Of a stretch of DNA of 64,000 nucleotides, positions 26,401-38,335 are shown in pieces; the stretch's first letter is position 1, and every line of letters begins with the position of its first letter. Below the pieces are notes generated by a model that did no database searches, was not told where the DNA came from, and was given only the letters and a program-made list of their open reading frames with translations. The position numbers and the translations under genes were made by a program. This DNA comes from Plumapathes pennacea. Taxonomy: Eukaryota; Cnidaria; Anthozoa; Antipatharia; Myriopathidae. The stretch covers positions 5,056,578-5,120,577 of the forward strand of contig OZ038470.1 of the NCBI GenBank assembly GCA_964036295.1. The letters run 5' to 3'.

Positions 26401-27799
26401 CCTTTTACCAATTGGACCAATTTTCCTCCACGAGACACTATAATTCAATTTATATGGGGCCAAATACTGTTGCTACTATACATTTCAGACATCTCCTTGT
26501 AACTTTTAACAAACATTTAGCAGATAAGGCTAGTTTACTGGTGATTAACACTGTCTTGGGAAATATGTGTCTTGTTTAAATGTTTATTAATTGAATATAA
26601 CTTTTCAATTGGCCCCTCTGACCTTGCAGAAAAAAGGAATTAAGAATCAGAAATATGGACCCTTCAGAAATTTATGTATGGTAACTTATAGGCAGAGGAA
26701 GTATGGTATGGTTTAGCTATATGTACTAAAAATGTTGTCTTGATTGACATGTTATGTTGTTTTACAAAATTTTAGTGTTTCTCAGAAGGTTGAGGCCATG
26801 GAATTAATGTATCAATTTAAAAAGTCTGAAATATTAGAGGCAATTAGGTTATGTATTAAAATATTCCGCAGCCATTTAACCCTTATAACTTCTGATCCAG
26901 TGGTCAATAGTTTCACTTTGATTCTCACTGTGAGAGCTACAGTGTAGGAGGACTTTGCTATTTGATCATTTTTTCAAGACCTGATTAGATTACCAAATTC
27001 TTATATTTACATCACTCACATTTTCCATTGAATGTTTGGGAGAATTTGTATCATGAACTCAGAGATTAAAAGGGTTGCACTGGTAGTAAGGGTTCAGCAA
27101 ACATACTTATGCTGAAACATAAGATACCATAAATTAAATGAAAAACTGTTGCAGGTGTGATTGGGCTGAGGTTTGAAAGATTCTTACCTTGTTGAAAATT
27201 CCTTCCCCTCTCCCATTAAGTCTTTGTTTTGTATTTTCTCCCCCTCCCCCTCGGGTTGCCAGAGTTTTGTTTCGAGGCTCCTTTGAGGTCGGTGTGGGAA
27301 CGGCCTGGGACTAATATATTCTGCACACAAGGGCATGCCCAAACTTGCGTCAAGTAACAAATTCCTTCACACAAGATTAATTTTCTTGAAGTGCTAATCC
27401 TTTTTGTGCACGTGGATCAGATGAAGGTAAATCAGTTTATTGAGCTTGCACAAATCACTAGCTTACTTTCACGCGAGATTTAGGGAGGGCCGTCTGGACA
27501 ATATCGTGTTAATAATCAAATTACGCGCCACTTGAGATTTTGTCTGACCTTTTCCGCAATGTAAGTCCACGATCCTCTGTGACAGGGGCTTTGACACGAA
27601 TCAAATTGGCTGGATTTGTATCAATCAGAAAAAAAAAAGATATAATATCGCGTGTTGATGTTTACAAACACCGTTCGGGAGCGACCACGTGGTGCACAAC
27701 TCAGCTGAGCAGTCTCTTTATATCACGCATTTTTATTGGTCAATCATTTCTTTCGTGAGTTTTGATTGGCCCGAGGTTTCTGTCAAGCCCATGCGTGGA

Positions 27800-27877
27800 A
27801 GAAGAAGTCTGAAAGTGTGCGTTTATTGCAGGGAGGCGCGTAGTTTGACTTTTCCTTGGTGATTCATCCACAAAGTG
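27800..27877 (+). other. Candidate noncoding first exon of the p53-family gene
   Basis: The bases up to CCACAAAGTG are followed by a strong donor GTAAGTACAC at 27878. The next acceptor in the same strand with coding sequence is the TTTTTCAG just before the p53 start codon at 29186. The 5' limit is a guess. Confidence 0.3.
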
Positions 27878-28466
27878 GTAAGTACACATGTACACAAGGC
27901 GATTTTACTGTGTCAGGAGAAGCCTAGATGCCCTTAATGATCTTGTGCGCGAGAATTCGTGTCCAAGCCCGTATCAGAAGACCCGCCATGTTTTTGACTG
28001 TCCGGTCGAGGCGATCCACTTGCCAATTCCGGATCGTTTAGACCTGATCTTTCGTTCAGCATCCTAAATCAACTCAGTCGTGGTCTAGTTGAATTGCCGA
28101 GGCTATAATTCATTGCATTACGGATGTTTTTTCATCTGACAATTGATCGAGCGGAAGTTGTTCAAATTCTGTGGTCAACATTCGCGAGCTGGGACATCGT
28201 ACCCGGGAAATATTTCAACGTTTCTTTCTCTCTGGTGTTTCTTCCTCTTCACACTGTAAGCTAGGAAAATACCCTAACAAAAGAGTTGATGAAAACGTTT
28301 GTTTGTTTCATTTGTTTATTTCGTGTAAATTTCTCTGTGAAACATACACAGAACTGTAGCCATGCTTGCAAACTTATTTGCTCTCTCGTACTTTTTGCTC
28401 CAGAGATGCCCTTTTTGTACTGAGCTCATAATACAAGCTCTATTAACTGATTCAAGGAGAAAACCT

Positions 28467-28675
28467 TTAACCCTTTCACTTCCAAGAGTGATCAACTTCA
28501 ATTTTCTTCTTCAGTTTCTCACTAGAAATATATATTACAATAAGGAGAACTTGGCTTTTGATAGCTTGCTCAGATAGTAGTTGATTAAACTATCAATTCT
28601 CACTCATCACTCATTCATTTTCCTCTTGAATGGTTAGGAGAATCTGCATTTTGAACTTGGGAGTGAAAGGGTTAA
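28467..28675. mobile_element. TTAA-flanked MITE (family P), copy 5
   Basis: TTAACCCTTTCACTTCCAAG to TTGGGAGTGAAAGGGTTAA, 209 bp. It lies between the candidate noncoding exon and the first coding exon of the p53-family gene. Confidence 0.75.
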
Positions 28676-28723
28676 GTGATGCAGTGTGAATTGATATCCT
28701 GATCCAGTTTCCATCTAATTAAT

Positions 28724-28904
28724 AAATTTCCACTGGTTTGCCGTGGTGTGGACTCTTATTTACCATGATTTACGTCATCACATGGTCAAAATGTTGTGGA
28801 CTCATGAGGCGGTTCGCCGAGTGAGTCCGCAACTAATTTTGACCATGTGAGGACGTAAATCGTGGTAAATAAGAGTCCACACCACGGCAAACCAGTGGAA
28901 ATTT
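28724..28904. mobile_element. Long hairpin (foldback) element
   Basis: The left arm, starting AAATTTCCACTGGTTTGCCG and including GGACTCTTATTTACC, reappears reverse-complemented at the right (GGTAAATAAGAGTCC ... CCAGTGGAAATTT). The arms are ~70 bp with only a few mismatches and a ~40-bp spacer. A partial third copy of the arm lies at ~29005-29035. Confidence 0.75.
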
Positions 28905-29185
28905 GTTTTTTACCACAGCATTTAGAAATATACAGGAAACTTTCGTTGTATTTCGCTGCAAAACGTGACATGCTGGCCTCAGCTGGCGTCAGCATCGTTG
29001 TCTGGACTCTTATTTACCACGGTAAATCGACCAATCAGAGAGCGAGAAACTAGTGTGTTGTGGTAAAAACATAAGTTCAACTGGTGATTGATCAAGAGGC
29101 TAAAAGATAAAGCTATGAGATTGTCTCCAACTTCAATTGATTTTTTTTAATACGAAACTGCAACCTTTTTGTTTTTCAGTATAAA

Positions 29186-32100
29186 ATGTCACAGTCATCT
29201 CAGACATCCAGTTTGGGATTTTCCCAGGAGACACTGGATATGGTTTTTACTAACTTAAATGATATATTCTCCAACCAGCAACAAACTGGGTAAGTCTGTG
29301 TAAATTTCTGGAAACAGATTATTGTATTATTGTATTATCGTAAATGTTCTCCTCCCCTTCTACAAGGTCAAGTTTTGAAATAGCCCCCCCACCCCCACCC
29401 CCCTTCCCCCCATTTTTATTCTGTTGACTTTGGGCACCAAAATACACAGTAAAACAATTTAACAGTTTTTATTACATAAACTCTGGTGTGATATATAGAG
29501 GATATTACACGGCGGCACGAAGATATGAATTTTATTTTCGAGTGGTAAAAACAATATTTTACAAACGAGCGCTTCGTGAGTGAGTAAAATGTTGTTTTTA
29601 CCATGAGAAAATAAAATCCATATCTTCAAGCCGCCGTGTAATTTTCTTTTTATTGTATTTGACACGAGTGTTTTATGAGAAATTGCACAAACAACCGTTC
29701 ATAAGTGGGAAATGATTCCAATGATATCCTCACTAGTGAGGATATGGACAATACGCCACTCGGGTCCCAGATGTAGTTTCGTATGGATTTTACGCACAGT
29801 ATATTTTCCAGTAAAACACTCGTGTCTATGTAATAAAGAGATTTCTGTCACTGAGAAATGTCGTATCTGAACACATGTAAAAATATGATATTTTTTATGT
29901 GTGTTAATATCAGCCAAGCAGTGATCTTGCATGTTTTTGCATTTCTTAGTGGTGGAAATTTCTGTATCACACCAGAGTTTATAAAATAAACAGAATAATA
30001 CACGGACGCTTGGAGATATGAAATTTATCTTCTCATGTTCATCTCGATATCGATATTTCATATCTCCGTGCGCCCATGTATTATTCTCTATATATTTAAT
30101 GCACATGTTTAAGTGTTTTATACTTTTCTTTTATGTGCAGATCTTATGTTGGATCAGGTGCACCTTTGGCTGTGCAGTTGAGTGAAGATAACATGCATGG
30201 TAAGCAGAAACTTAGTAGTTCCTTGATGTAGACCTGTAATGGCCAATCTGTTAATTTTATAGTAGATTATCCACACATAGGTGTTGTACTTTCAGACATA
30301 AGCAATACATTCTCTGTGGCTGATCCAGGGATTCAAGGAGTTTAATCAAAGCCCCTTTGGTTAACTCAGTATGAAAAATACTGATCTGAATGTGTACCCT
30401 TCTCAAACCCCCTTTCATGGAAGTTCATAGTATGATATGGCAGTTTTTGGATGACATCTATAATCTAGCCAAAACCAAAATAAATATTTAAATCTCAGTG
30501 CCAATGTTACAAAGGCTGTAAGACAAAATCTTAAACTGATTAAGAAGCCATAATTCAGAGTAATTTTCATATATTTTCCATGTATATCTTGTTATCTGTT
30601 TACTTTAGCTGTGTCAAGTCACTCCCTCTCATCCATATTATTGTATCCACTTTTTGCTTCCTAGAGAAGTTGGAGATGACTTTAGAAACTGTAGGAATAA
30701 TGAAGCCAGACTTAACGGTAGGTCAAAATGCAGTGAATATTCCCAGCCATTTAGAAGAAAATGTATTTTTTGATGTTGTTTAAGAATTATTGATAGTTCA
30801 GTCAGGCTCAGATCCCATCTGAGCAGTCTTTCAAAATAATGTTTTGATGAAGACATATTTCACACACACACACACAAAATAACAAAGATTACTAAATACA
30901 TTTATTATATACATACTGAGACATACTCACGAAAAAGCCATATCGTAAAATTTCGTACGCAAATGAGTTCTAGCCAATGAGAGGCCGCGAACGACGCTTT
31001 TCACACGTGAAAAAAATCGTTCGTCCAATCACAAGCTGCGAACGACGATTTTTCACTACTTTTAAAGGGTTTCCCGGTCCCATCATAAATGTCTCAGTAT
31101 GTATATAATAAACAGAAAACATCATGGAAAGTGCTTTGTACAGTTTTTATTCACTCGTTGTTTCGTATCATAAAACTCACTCGCTCGCAAAGCCTCGCTC
31201 GTTCGTTTTATGATACTTCACAACTTGTGAATAAAAACCGTACGCGCGCACTTTCCATGAAGTAATCTCTATGTACTATATACTGTATGGCATGAAATTT
31301 TTGCACGAGTTTAATTTTGCGGATCAATTGTCAATTTTTTGCATTTTGCAGTAAGAAAGTTGCATGAATCTCAGGCAAGTTCTGTTCGGTATTTGACTTT
31401 TGGCACTGGTACAACAAGGGGTTTCACTTTTTTCTTAACATCTTATTTATTAATCTCTAGTTTACAAAATGTCACAAGTCATCCATTACAACTCAAAGCT
31501 ACAGTATACAGTAGGTGGTTGGCCTGGAAAACAAGTAACACATACTGCTGGACAAATTAAATAAAAAACTGTAAATTTTTGCAGATTTTTTTTCACAGGA
31601 GTTTATTTTCATGGGATTTAACATTCACGAATCGCTGGAAAATTTGCAAAAATAAACTCCTGTGAAAATTTTGTGCCACATGGTAAATATATATTACAAT
31701 AATTTTAACATGCTGTTACCAGAGATAAACTATACAATGTGGAGAACTTGCCATTTGAGTGACATTTAACAGTTTAATTTGTTGATAGAGTTTTGTTGGT
31801 TTTGTTTTGCTTTTAGGATGAAGTTATTGCCCAACAATATTTGGGAAATCAGCCTTTTGGTCAAGGGTATTCAAATCCAGGGTTCCAGATGTTAACTCCA
31901 GCCCAAAATGTATGCCAACTGTGCAATATTATAATATTTCTCCAAACCAAAGAAAGTGTTGCTTGATCTTGTGTAGCAACTGTTATACAAAACCACTGAT
32001 TTCTTTCTCTTGTGCATTTTAACCCTTTCACTCCCAAGTTTAAAATGCAGATTCTCCCAACCTATAAAAATGTAGGGTGATGCAGAGAGAATTGATGCTA

Positions 32101-35100
32101 CCATCTGAGCAAGGTATCAAAAGCAAAGTTCTCTCTACTGTATGATATTTGAACTTGATCATGCTTGGGAGCGAAAGGGTTAAAATCATAAACAGCTTGT
32201 AGAGTATAATGTAAGGAAAAAGACTTTGTTGGCTGAACCTCTGAATATCAAGATGTGTTATATTATTCTTCAATGACTGCAGTACAGTACATGTTGAATA
32301 TAAGCCAAACATTTAACAACATTAACTATGAGGCTTATATTGTGCTACTTGCGGAACTTGAGCGCTGAGGAACTTTGAACCACTTCATCATAGCTGAATT
32401 AACTTTCAATAGTTTGCAAGACATTACATGTACCCAACATTAATATTATTGTTTGGAAACACTATTTATTGAGGACGTCCCCCTAAAAATGACACAAGTG
32501 TTGATTATATCACTGTCTTTAAAAAATCCTTATTTTTACATGCATGTGAGATTGATGTTGTTTTGATCAGAAACACTTGCACAAAATAAGGTCAAATGGT
32601 ACAAAAACAAAAAATATATATATTCCACTCTGAGTCAAACTCAAGCCACTTCGGTCACTTCAGCTCAAACATGATGTGACATTATTTTGTCTTGTCCATT
32701 CCAGCAGTGGACATTTCAAAATGCAGATGGTTTATTTGCAAAAGTTTTTTTATTATCTTTTAGGGTGAAGCCAACCACCTGAGTTTCAAGAATGAACCTG
32801 AGATAGATGGAGCCATAACAAATGCCATCACTCCCCCACCGGACCAAATGCTGGCCATGAACCCAATGAGTCCTCCCCTTATTGTGTCAAATACAGACTA
32901 CCCCGGAAGTTTGGATTTTAGGATAGAGCTACCAAAAGAGATGACCTTTCCTACCAAGTCTGCCCAATGGACATACTCTGACCAGTTGGAGAAGTTGTTT
33001 GCTAAGATGAAGTGTATGGTGCCAATTAAAATAGGACTGAAAGGTAATATGAGAAATGGGTACCCAAGTTGTCAGACACACTTTGGCACTCACATATAAC
33101 CTGCAGATATACAGCCCTGTCTCTTTGGATACTTACTTTACTAAGTGCAGGGAGAAGCTAACTCACATTTGTACTATACAGTAAAACTCGCTAATTAAAC
33201 TCTCCAGGGAAGCGAGAAATAGTTAAAGATACCGTTGTGCAACAAAAGGAATTTCTACCAAGTTCGTTTCCGAAAGAAATCAAATTCTGTTTAAAATAGT
33301 GGGGAGTTCAAGAAAACTGAGATAGAGGTGTTCTTACTCTAGGTGAATGATCAACATAATGAGAATTTATCTCATTTTGCAGCTCTGCCACCACCTGGAT
33401 CATACATCCAAGTGGTCATTATATTCAAACAGCCAGAACATTACAGGGATGTTGCAGAGAGATGTCCAAATCATATCACCAAACACAAGGATGGTAAGCT
33501 ATTTTAAGGGCTGTTATATACAGGTTCTCATGTATATAAGAGAGATTAAGTGAGAGTCAGAAGTTTCTTCAGTTTCTTTTTTTCTGGGGAATCGACTTCA
33601 AGTTTCTTTTTCAGCTTCTTACCAATGACAATATTGTATAATTATTATATGTAGTTTGAAGAACTTAAAACTCAAGGTGTTATTCACTCACAAAAACTGG
33701 ATTATTTGACACTGGTTATAACTCAAAGCTGGATCTCACTTAGACCTCTTGACCATCTCCCGTAAGCTCCCACTTAAACCAAAAAAAGGGTGGTCACTTG
33801 CAGGAGGTTCTACTGTACTTTAGAGTATTATAATATTTAATAAATTAGCATGAGTAAATTTTTCAAAGACCACAAAATTGCACGAGTGCCACTTGTTGTG
33901 GTCTTTGAAAAATTTACGAGTGTTTATTTATTCCAAAATTGCATGAGAAATCATGTGATTACTTGTTAATAACATGCATACAATAATTTACATTGTGCAA
34001 TTTTTTTTTCAATTTCATTACAATTCACAGGCATCTCTCAAGAACTTTGTTTTCTCGCAAACAGAATTGGAATCGTCCCGAGGAATAAAAACACGCCCTT
34101 TGTTTTGTTTGGCTTCACACATACGCACGCCAGCAGTCGGCAATTTTAATTTCACATTTCTGCACTGTTAATTTCACATTTTTGCACTGTTTGGGATAAA
34201 TTGACGTGCACTCAACCAATCAGAATGCAGAAATTATTGTATGCATGTTATTAAATATTTAATTTCATGTTGTTACAAATGTATCTCAAAATTTCAGTCA
34301 TTTGTATTTTGAGTCATCTGTTTACTATCTTAGGTCATCCAGCGCCAATGCATATTATGAGGTGCGAAAATCCTCAAACCAAGTACAGTACATGTCAGCG
34401 AACTGGAAGACACTACCTAACACTACCAGTCAGCCAGCCAGCAGCTGGGACTGATTTCTACACAGAGATGTTTCAATTTATGTGTTTTACTTCATGCCCT
34501 GGAGGTCCAAACAGACGTCCAGTGCAAGGGATTTTCACTCTGGAATATTAGTAAGTGCATAGTTTGATAGACAATAAATAGCAACAACTTATTTTAAGTA
34601 AATAGACAAAGTTACAAATAAATATTTACTTCGTCAGATGACTGCACACATCTACTGTTAGTACTGGTCATATCCTCGGACAAATGTCCATGCATGTAGC
34701 TGAAGAGTCTGATCAGAATATTGGTGTATGGTGTGTATTGTTATTTAGCCCTTTCAATCCCAAGTTCAAAATGTAGCTTCCCTTAACCTTTTAAGAGGAA
34801 ATTGTATGAGTGATGCAGTGAGAATTGAAAGTTTAATCAGCTATCATCTGAGCAAGGTATCAAGAGCCAAGTTCTCTTTACTGTATGATATATTTGTGCT
34901 GCCAAAACTGAGGGAGAAAATTGAACTTGATCACTCTTGTGTGAAATAGCCCTTGCTCTCCCTTTACCTTTTAATATGGTATATGGTTGTCACTTGTGGA
35001 AAACTTTTTGCAATGAGTCGTAATTAAATTTTCCTCATTTTTGATAGTATTTAATTCTCTTCCATGTTTTTTGTATTATGAATTTGGCAGCAGAAATTCA

Positions 35101-37654
35101 TTTATAGTTGAACCCCGCTATTTTGAAGTCACACAGGACATGAAAAAAGTTTGAAATAGAGGGGTTTTGAAATAACCGATAGTAAGTGACTGAAAAAATA
35201 AATTCAAGGGGATTCAGCTTGGCTTTGACATGGCTGGGACTTCAAATTAACTGAGTTCGAAATAGCGAGGTTTGACTGTTGTTTTGGTTTTTCTAATCCA
35301 AGTGGACAGGTGCTTGGTAGGAGGGCTGTCAACCTTAGGATTTGTGCCTGCCCTGGCAGGGATCGAGGAATCGAAGAAAACAGTGCAAACAAAAGGAGGT
35401 GTGATGCTGACAGTAGTGTGGAGCAGCCAACCACACCTGCATCAACAGATTCACCCTCAAAATCAGAACCAAATACTCCTACTACACCTGCACCTCCGAC
35501 TACACCACCATTACCATCAACATCAACTGAGGATGTTCCAAAGCTCACCAGAAAGAGATGTAAGATTTTAGCACCCTCTTTAAGTACAAAATACCTATTT
35601 TCCCATGCCATTTTTTATACCTGAGGTCTAGGACAGGACCAGCCTTTTGGGGGAAATGCACTGTGTGGCCCATCATTATAGGAAGTCACCAGGAGTGGAA
35701 TTTTTAGGAGAAAATCAGACTTTTTAAAAATGTGTGAGCACCAAAGCTGTGTGCTTTTCCAGGGGCATCTGAGGGCATGCTCCCCCAGGGAAAAAAATCA
35801 ATTTGTAATTCAGTTCATGTTTCTGTTCACAGCAAACCAATATGTGACCAGTGGGTTTGAAGTGAAAGCAGTAAATGTGTCCAAGAAACTCAAGGTGAAT
35901 GAGGATGATGAGATTTTTACAATACAGGTAAGACATGTTCACACAAACTAAATAACAAAACTTTGTTAAAATAATGCAATATTAGTGCAATTTGTTTTTA
36001 CTTTTGATTTTTCTTTTTCATTTTACTGTTTACATTAATACTATTATTATTATATATAAACAGCAAAAATCTCCAATACTTCTCTGTTCCCTTTAAAAAA
36101 CATACTGTGTCAATATATGGTTGTTGTCAGTAGAAGACATGTTGAAGTTTATTGCCTTAAAATTGTTGAACATTGTAAGCTGACATTTGGACATTTTGAG
36201 CATTTGCCATTGGTCTTTTATAGGAGCAAGAGTTTAGTACAGTACAGAGTGATGTTTCAACAACACTATTTTTATAGTTTCCTTAGGCAATTTTTGCTTA
36301 TTTTGCAGGTGAAAGGAAGAGAAAAATATGAAATACTTCTGAAAATAAAGGAGAGTTTTGATTTAATGGAACTTTTGCCACAGGCCCAAATTGATACTTA
36401 CAGAACAAGGTATTCTAGTAGTACAATTTTCAAAGCTCAACAAACATAAGGGCCCAGTTGTTCAAAGCACAATTAGGCTAACCCTAGGTTAAGTCTAAAC
36501 TTTGCTTTCATTTTGTGCTTTAAGTTTAAAATCTTTTGCAAACAAAACAACTTCCTCACTATGTTTGGAGCTGGGGTAAACTTTTTGGTAAGTCTGTGGT
36601 CAAAACTCTGCAGATTGTTTGCCAGCATCACAAGAGACAGAATTCAGTTATCCGTTGGTTAGATTAATCGAACTTTGAGCAACCGGGCCCTGGATTTTCC
36701 CATTTTTTTCTCTCTGACCCTGGCCACCAAACTAAAGCCTGCACAGCGGTGCAAAAGGGGAGGGGAGTGGGGCTAAACAAACTGCAGAATTTTTGATAAA
36801 AAACATCTTGTTCTAACTCAAACAGGTTACCAAAGTTATGTAGTGCAATTTTTACATTGTGAAATTTAACAAAAATAATGTACACATGCTTTATTTTATG
36901 ACTTTTCAAGTGTGGGGAATGGCACCTTGTCACCTACAAGTCATTACCAAACTTCAAAGTAGCTGTCATGCATCTTGCTTTTGGTGATAGTCGAAGTGAA
37001 CCTTGCAATCTACTGCGCAAACAGGCTCTATGCAATACAAGACATGCTAGTAAAGCATGTACTTCTCTCTGTCTCTATTCTTGCAATCATTAACAGAACT
37101 ATTATATAATATTTGTACTAATGATGATGATGCATTTATATAGCGCAAATTCTATGTGTAGATATTCAAATGTGCTTGGTGCAGGTTGTGTCAGGTGCAT
37201 CGATGTGATTTACGTGACACTGTTTCATTTCTCAATTTTCAGTTGTGCCCCCTGTGGAGCATCGAGCGCAATTCATCCTCAACAGAACTCGGAGTCACAG
37301 CAGTCCACAGACTCAACTGTAAGTAGGAATAATTCCCAACAGAAACGTATGATGAATCCAACGTTCCCTTTGATCGACTATACGGGAGGTGGGGGCACTG
37401 CCCAAAAGGGGTTCCTTTTTTTGAGCCTCTGATATTAACTCACAAACTTTTTTTTTTTTTAGGATACAGAAAATGTGGGCACGCCGCCATCCTCCTTCCC
37501 TATGTCCCAGTTGAGCAACGGCTCGAACTCAGGTAAATCCCAGGGCTCCCAGGGCTCCCAGGGCTCTCAGTCCTCACAGCAGGGAGGAGTGGCCAGTGCA
37601 GTCCGCTTCACACTTCGACGAACTGTCTCCCTGGAGAGGAAAGGGTATCACTAA
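29186..37654 (+). CDS. p53/p63/p73-family transcription factor (no SAM domain)
   Basis: Twelve coding exons: 29186-29289, 30141-30199, 30665-30717, 31817-31909, 32764-33043, 33383-33493, 34334-34550, 35303-35559, 35833-35927, 36309-36409, 37243-37318, 37463-37654 (TAA). All phases agree; 545 residues. The N-terminus has the transactivation motif [10 protein letters not shown] (12-21). The DNA-binding domain spans about 147-335, with zinc ligands C224, H227, C284 and C288, and DNA-contact arginines R294 (GGPNRRP; human R248) and R318 ([10 protein letters not shown]; human R273). A Pro/Thr-rich linker follows. The tetramerisation domain (about 416-455, [20 protein letters not shown]) is closer to p63/p73 than to p53. 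The C-terminus is Ser/Gln-rich with GSQ repeats and has no SAM domain. It is expected to be a nuclear tetramer acting in the DNA-damage or germline-quality response. Acceptor choice at 35303 is discussed in findings. Confidence 0.95.
29467..29990. mobile_element. MITE family T with ~25-bp inverted ends, holding an inner hairpin
   Basis: The left end TTTTATTACATAAACTCTGG is matched by CCAGAGTTTATAAAATAAA at the right. Inside, ATATTACACGGCGGCACG...ATATGAATTTTATTTTC is followed by its reverse complement (~29590-29645). A close relative of the inside lies at 45315-45668 and a partial one at 42015-42195. It is in p53-family intron 1. Confidence 0.6.
30902..31115. mobile_element. MITE with ATACATACTGAGACAT inverted ends
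   Basis: TTATATACATACTGAGACAT at the left and ATGTCTCAGTATGTATATAA at the right. The ~170 bp inside contain two GTTCGCGGCC-like inverted blocks. It is in p53-family intron 3. Confidence 0.65.
31121..31262. mobile_element. Hairpin element next to the preceding MITE
   Basis: CATGGAAAGTGC...GTTTTTATTCA and TGAATAAAAAC...GCACTTTCCATG form long arms around a centre rich in CTCGCTCG. No coding sequence. Confidence 0.65.
31590..31680. repeat. Short hairpin repeat
   Basis: TTTCACAGGAGTTTATTTT and AAAATAAACTCCTGTGAAAA form arms of ~20 bp around a ~45-bp spacer in p53-family intron 3. Confidence 0.55.
32019..32183. mobile_element. TTAA-flanked MITE (family P), copy 6, internally deleted
   Basis: TTAACCCTTTCACTCCCAAG to GGGAGCGAAAGGGTTAA, 165 bp, so ~45 bp shorter than other copies. 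It is in p53-family intron 4. Confidence 0.7.
33845..33955. repeat. Hairpin repeat
   Basis: AAATTTTTCAAAGACCACAA and TTGTGGTCTTTGAAAAATTT form a near-perfect inverted pair around a ~20-bp centre in p53-family intron 6. Confidence 0.6.
33966..34254. mobile_element. MITE with AATAACATGCATACAATAAT ends
   Basis: Left AATAACATGCATACAATAAT and right ATTATTGTATGCATGTTATT are perfect inverted repeats. The 289-bp element is noncoding, in p53-family intron 6, and ends ~80 bp before the next exon at 34334. Confidence 0.75.
34744..34950. mobile_element. MITE family P, copy 7, diverged ends
   Basis: TTAGCCCTTTCAATCCCAAG at the left; the family interior (CTATCATCTGAGCAAGGTATC) is intact; the right end has changed to TGTGTGAAATAGCCC. 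In p53-family intron 7. Confidence 0.6.
35105..35280. repeat. Element with GAAATAG(A/C)G inverted motifs
   Basis: GTTGAACCCCGCTATTTTGAA at the left and TTCGAAATAGCGAGGTTTGAC at the right are an imperfect inverted pair just before p53-family exon 8. Similar GTTCGAATTAACGAGGGTTC sequence is at ~6653. Confidence 0.4.
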
Positions 37655-38158
37655 ACTCTCACCAGGTGTTTAGAGTACAAAATCTTCCAACCAGTCTTGC
37701 ATGAAATGCGTCAGTACCTGGGGAGAGTTGATAGCTTGATCAGCCTGTGCCTTGGAGAGAAAAGGTTATCACTATACTCTCACAAGGTGCTAACCTTATA
37801 AAATCTCACAACCAGTCTTGCATGAAATGCGTTTGTGGTTGGTCCGGTGCTTGGTCGCTTGATCAGCTTTTGTCTTGGCAATGTGTCATGCGATTTATTT
37901 ATATTTTTTTCTTCAGCTTTGTGAGTAGAAGTTCAAAAATAGAATATTTATCTCGATCGTGTTCGCTTCTAGACTTTTTGAAGCTCGATTAAGATAATCC
38001 AGAAAAGTCGTTCCCTGAACCGTTTGGCCAACGAACTGCAGGCCGTTATGTTAATACCATTTGAAAAGTTTTTTTTCTAGTTCAAAACACGAGTCATGCC
38101 GTAATCGGAAATTCCCATTTTCAGCCGGCTTTGAAGAAGTTTTGATCTAACCGCCGCC

Positions 38159-38335
38159 ATGATTATCAACACCGTTACCATCACCATCTGCACTACAACC
38201 ATTATCGTTATCACCATCACCATCACCATCACCATCACCATCATCATCACTATCACCATCACCATCACCATCACTATCACCATCACCATCACCATCACTA
38301 TCCGCACTGCAACCATTATTATCATCATCGTCATC
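38159..38335. repeat. (CCATCA)n microsatellite
   Basis: About 170 bp dominated by CACCAT/CATCAC units. Open frames across it are repeat translations. The rest of 37655-40346, between the p53-family gene and CSTF1, shows no gene I can support. Confidence 0.9.
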
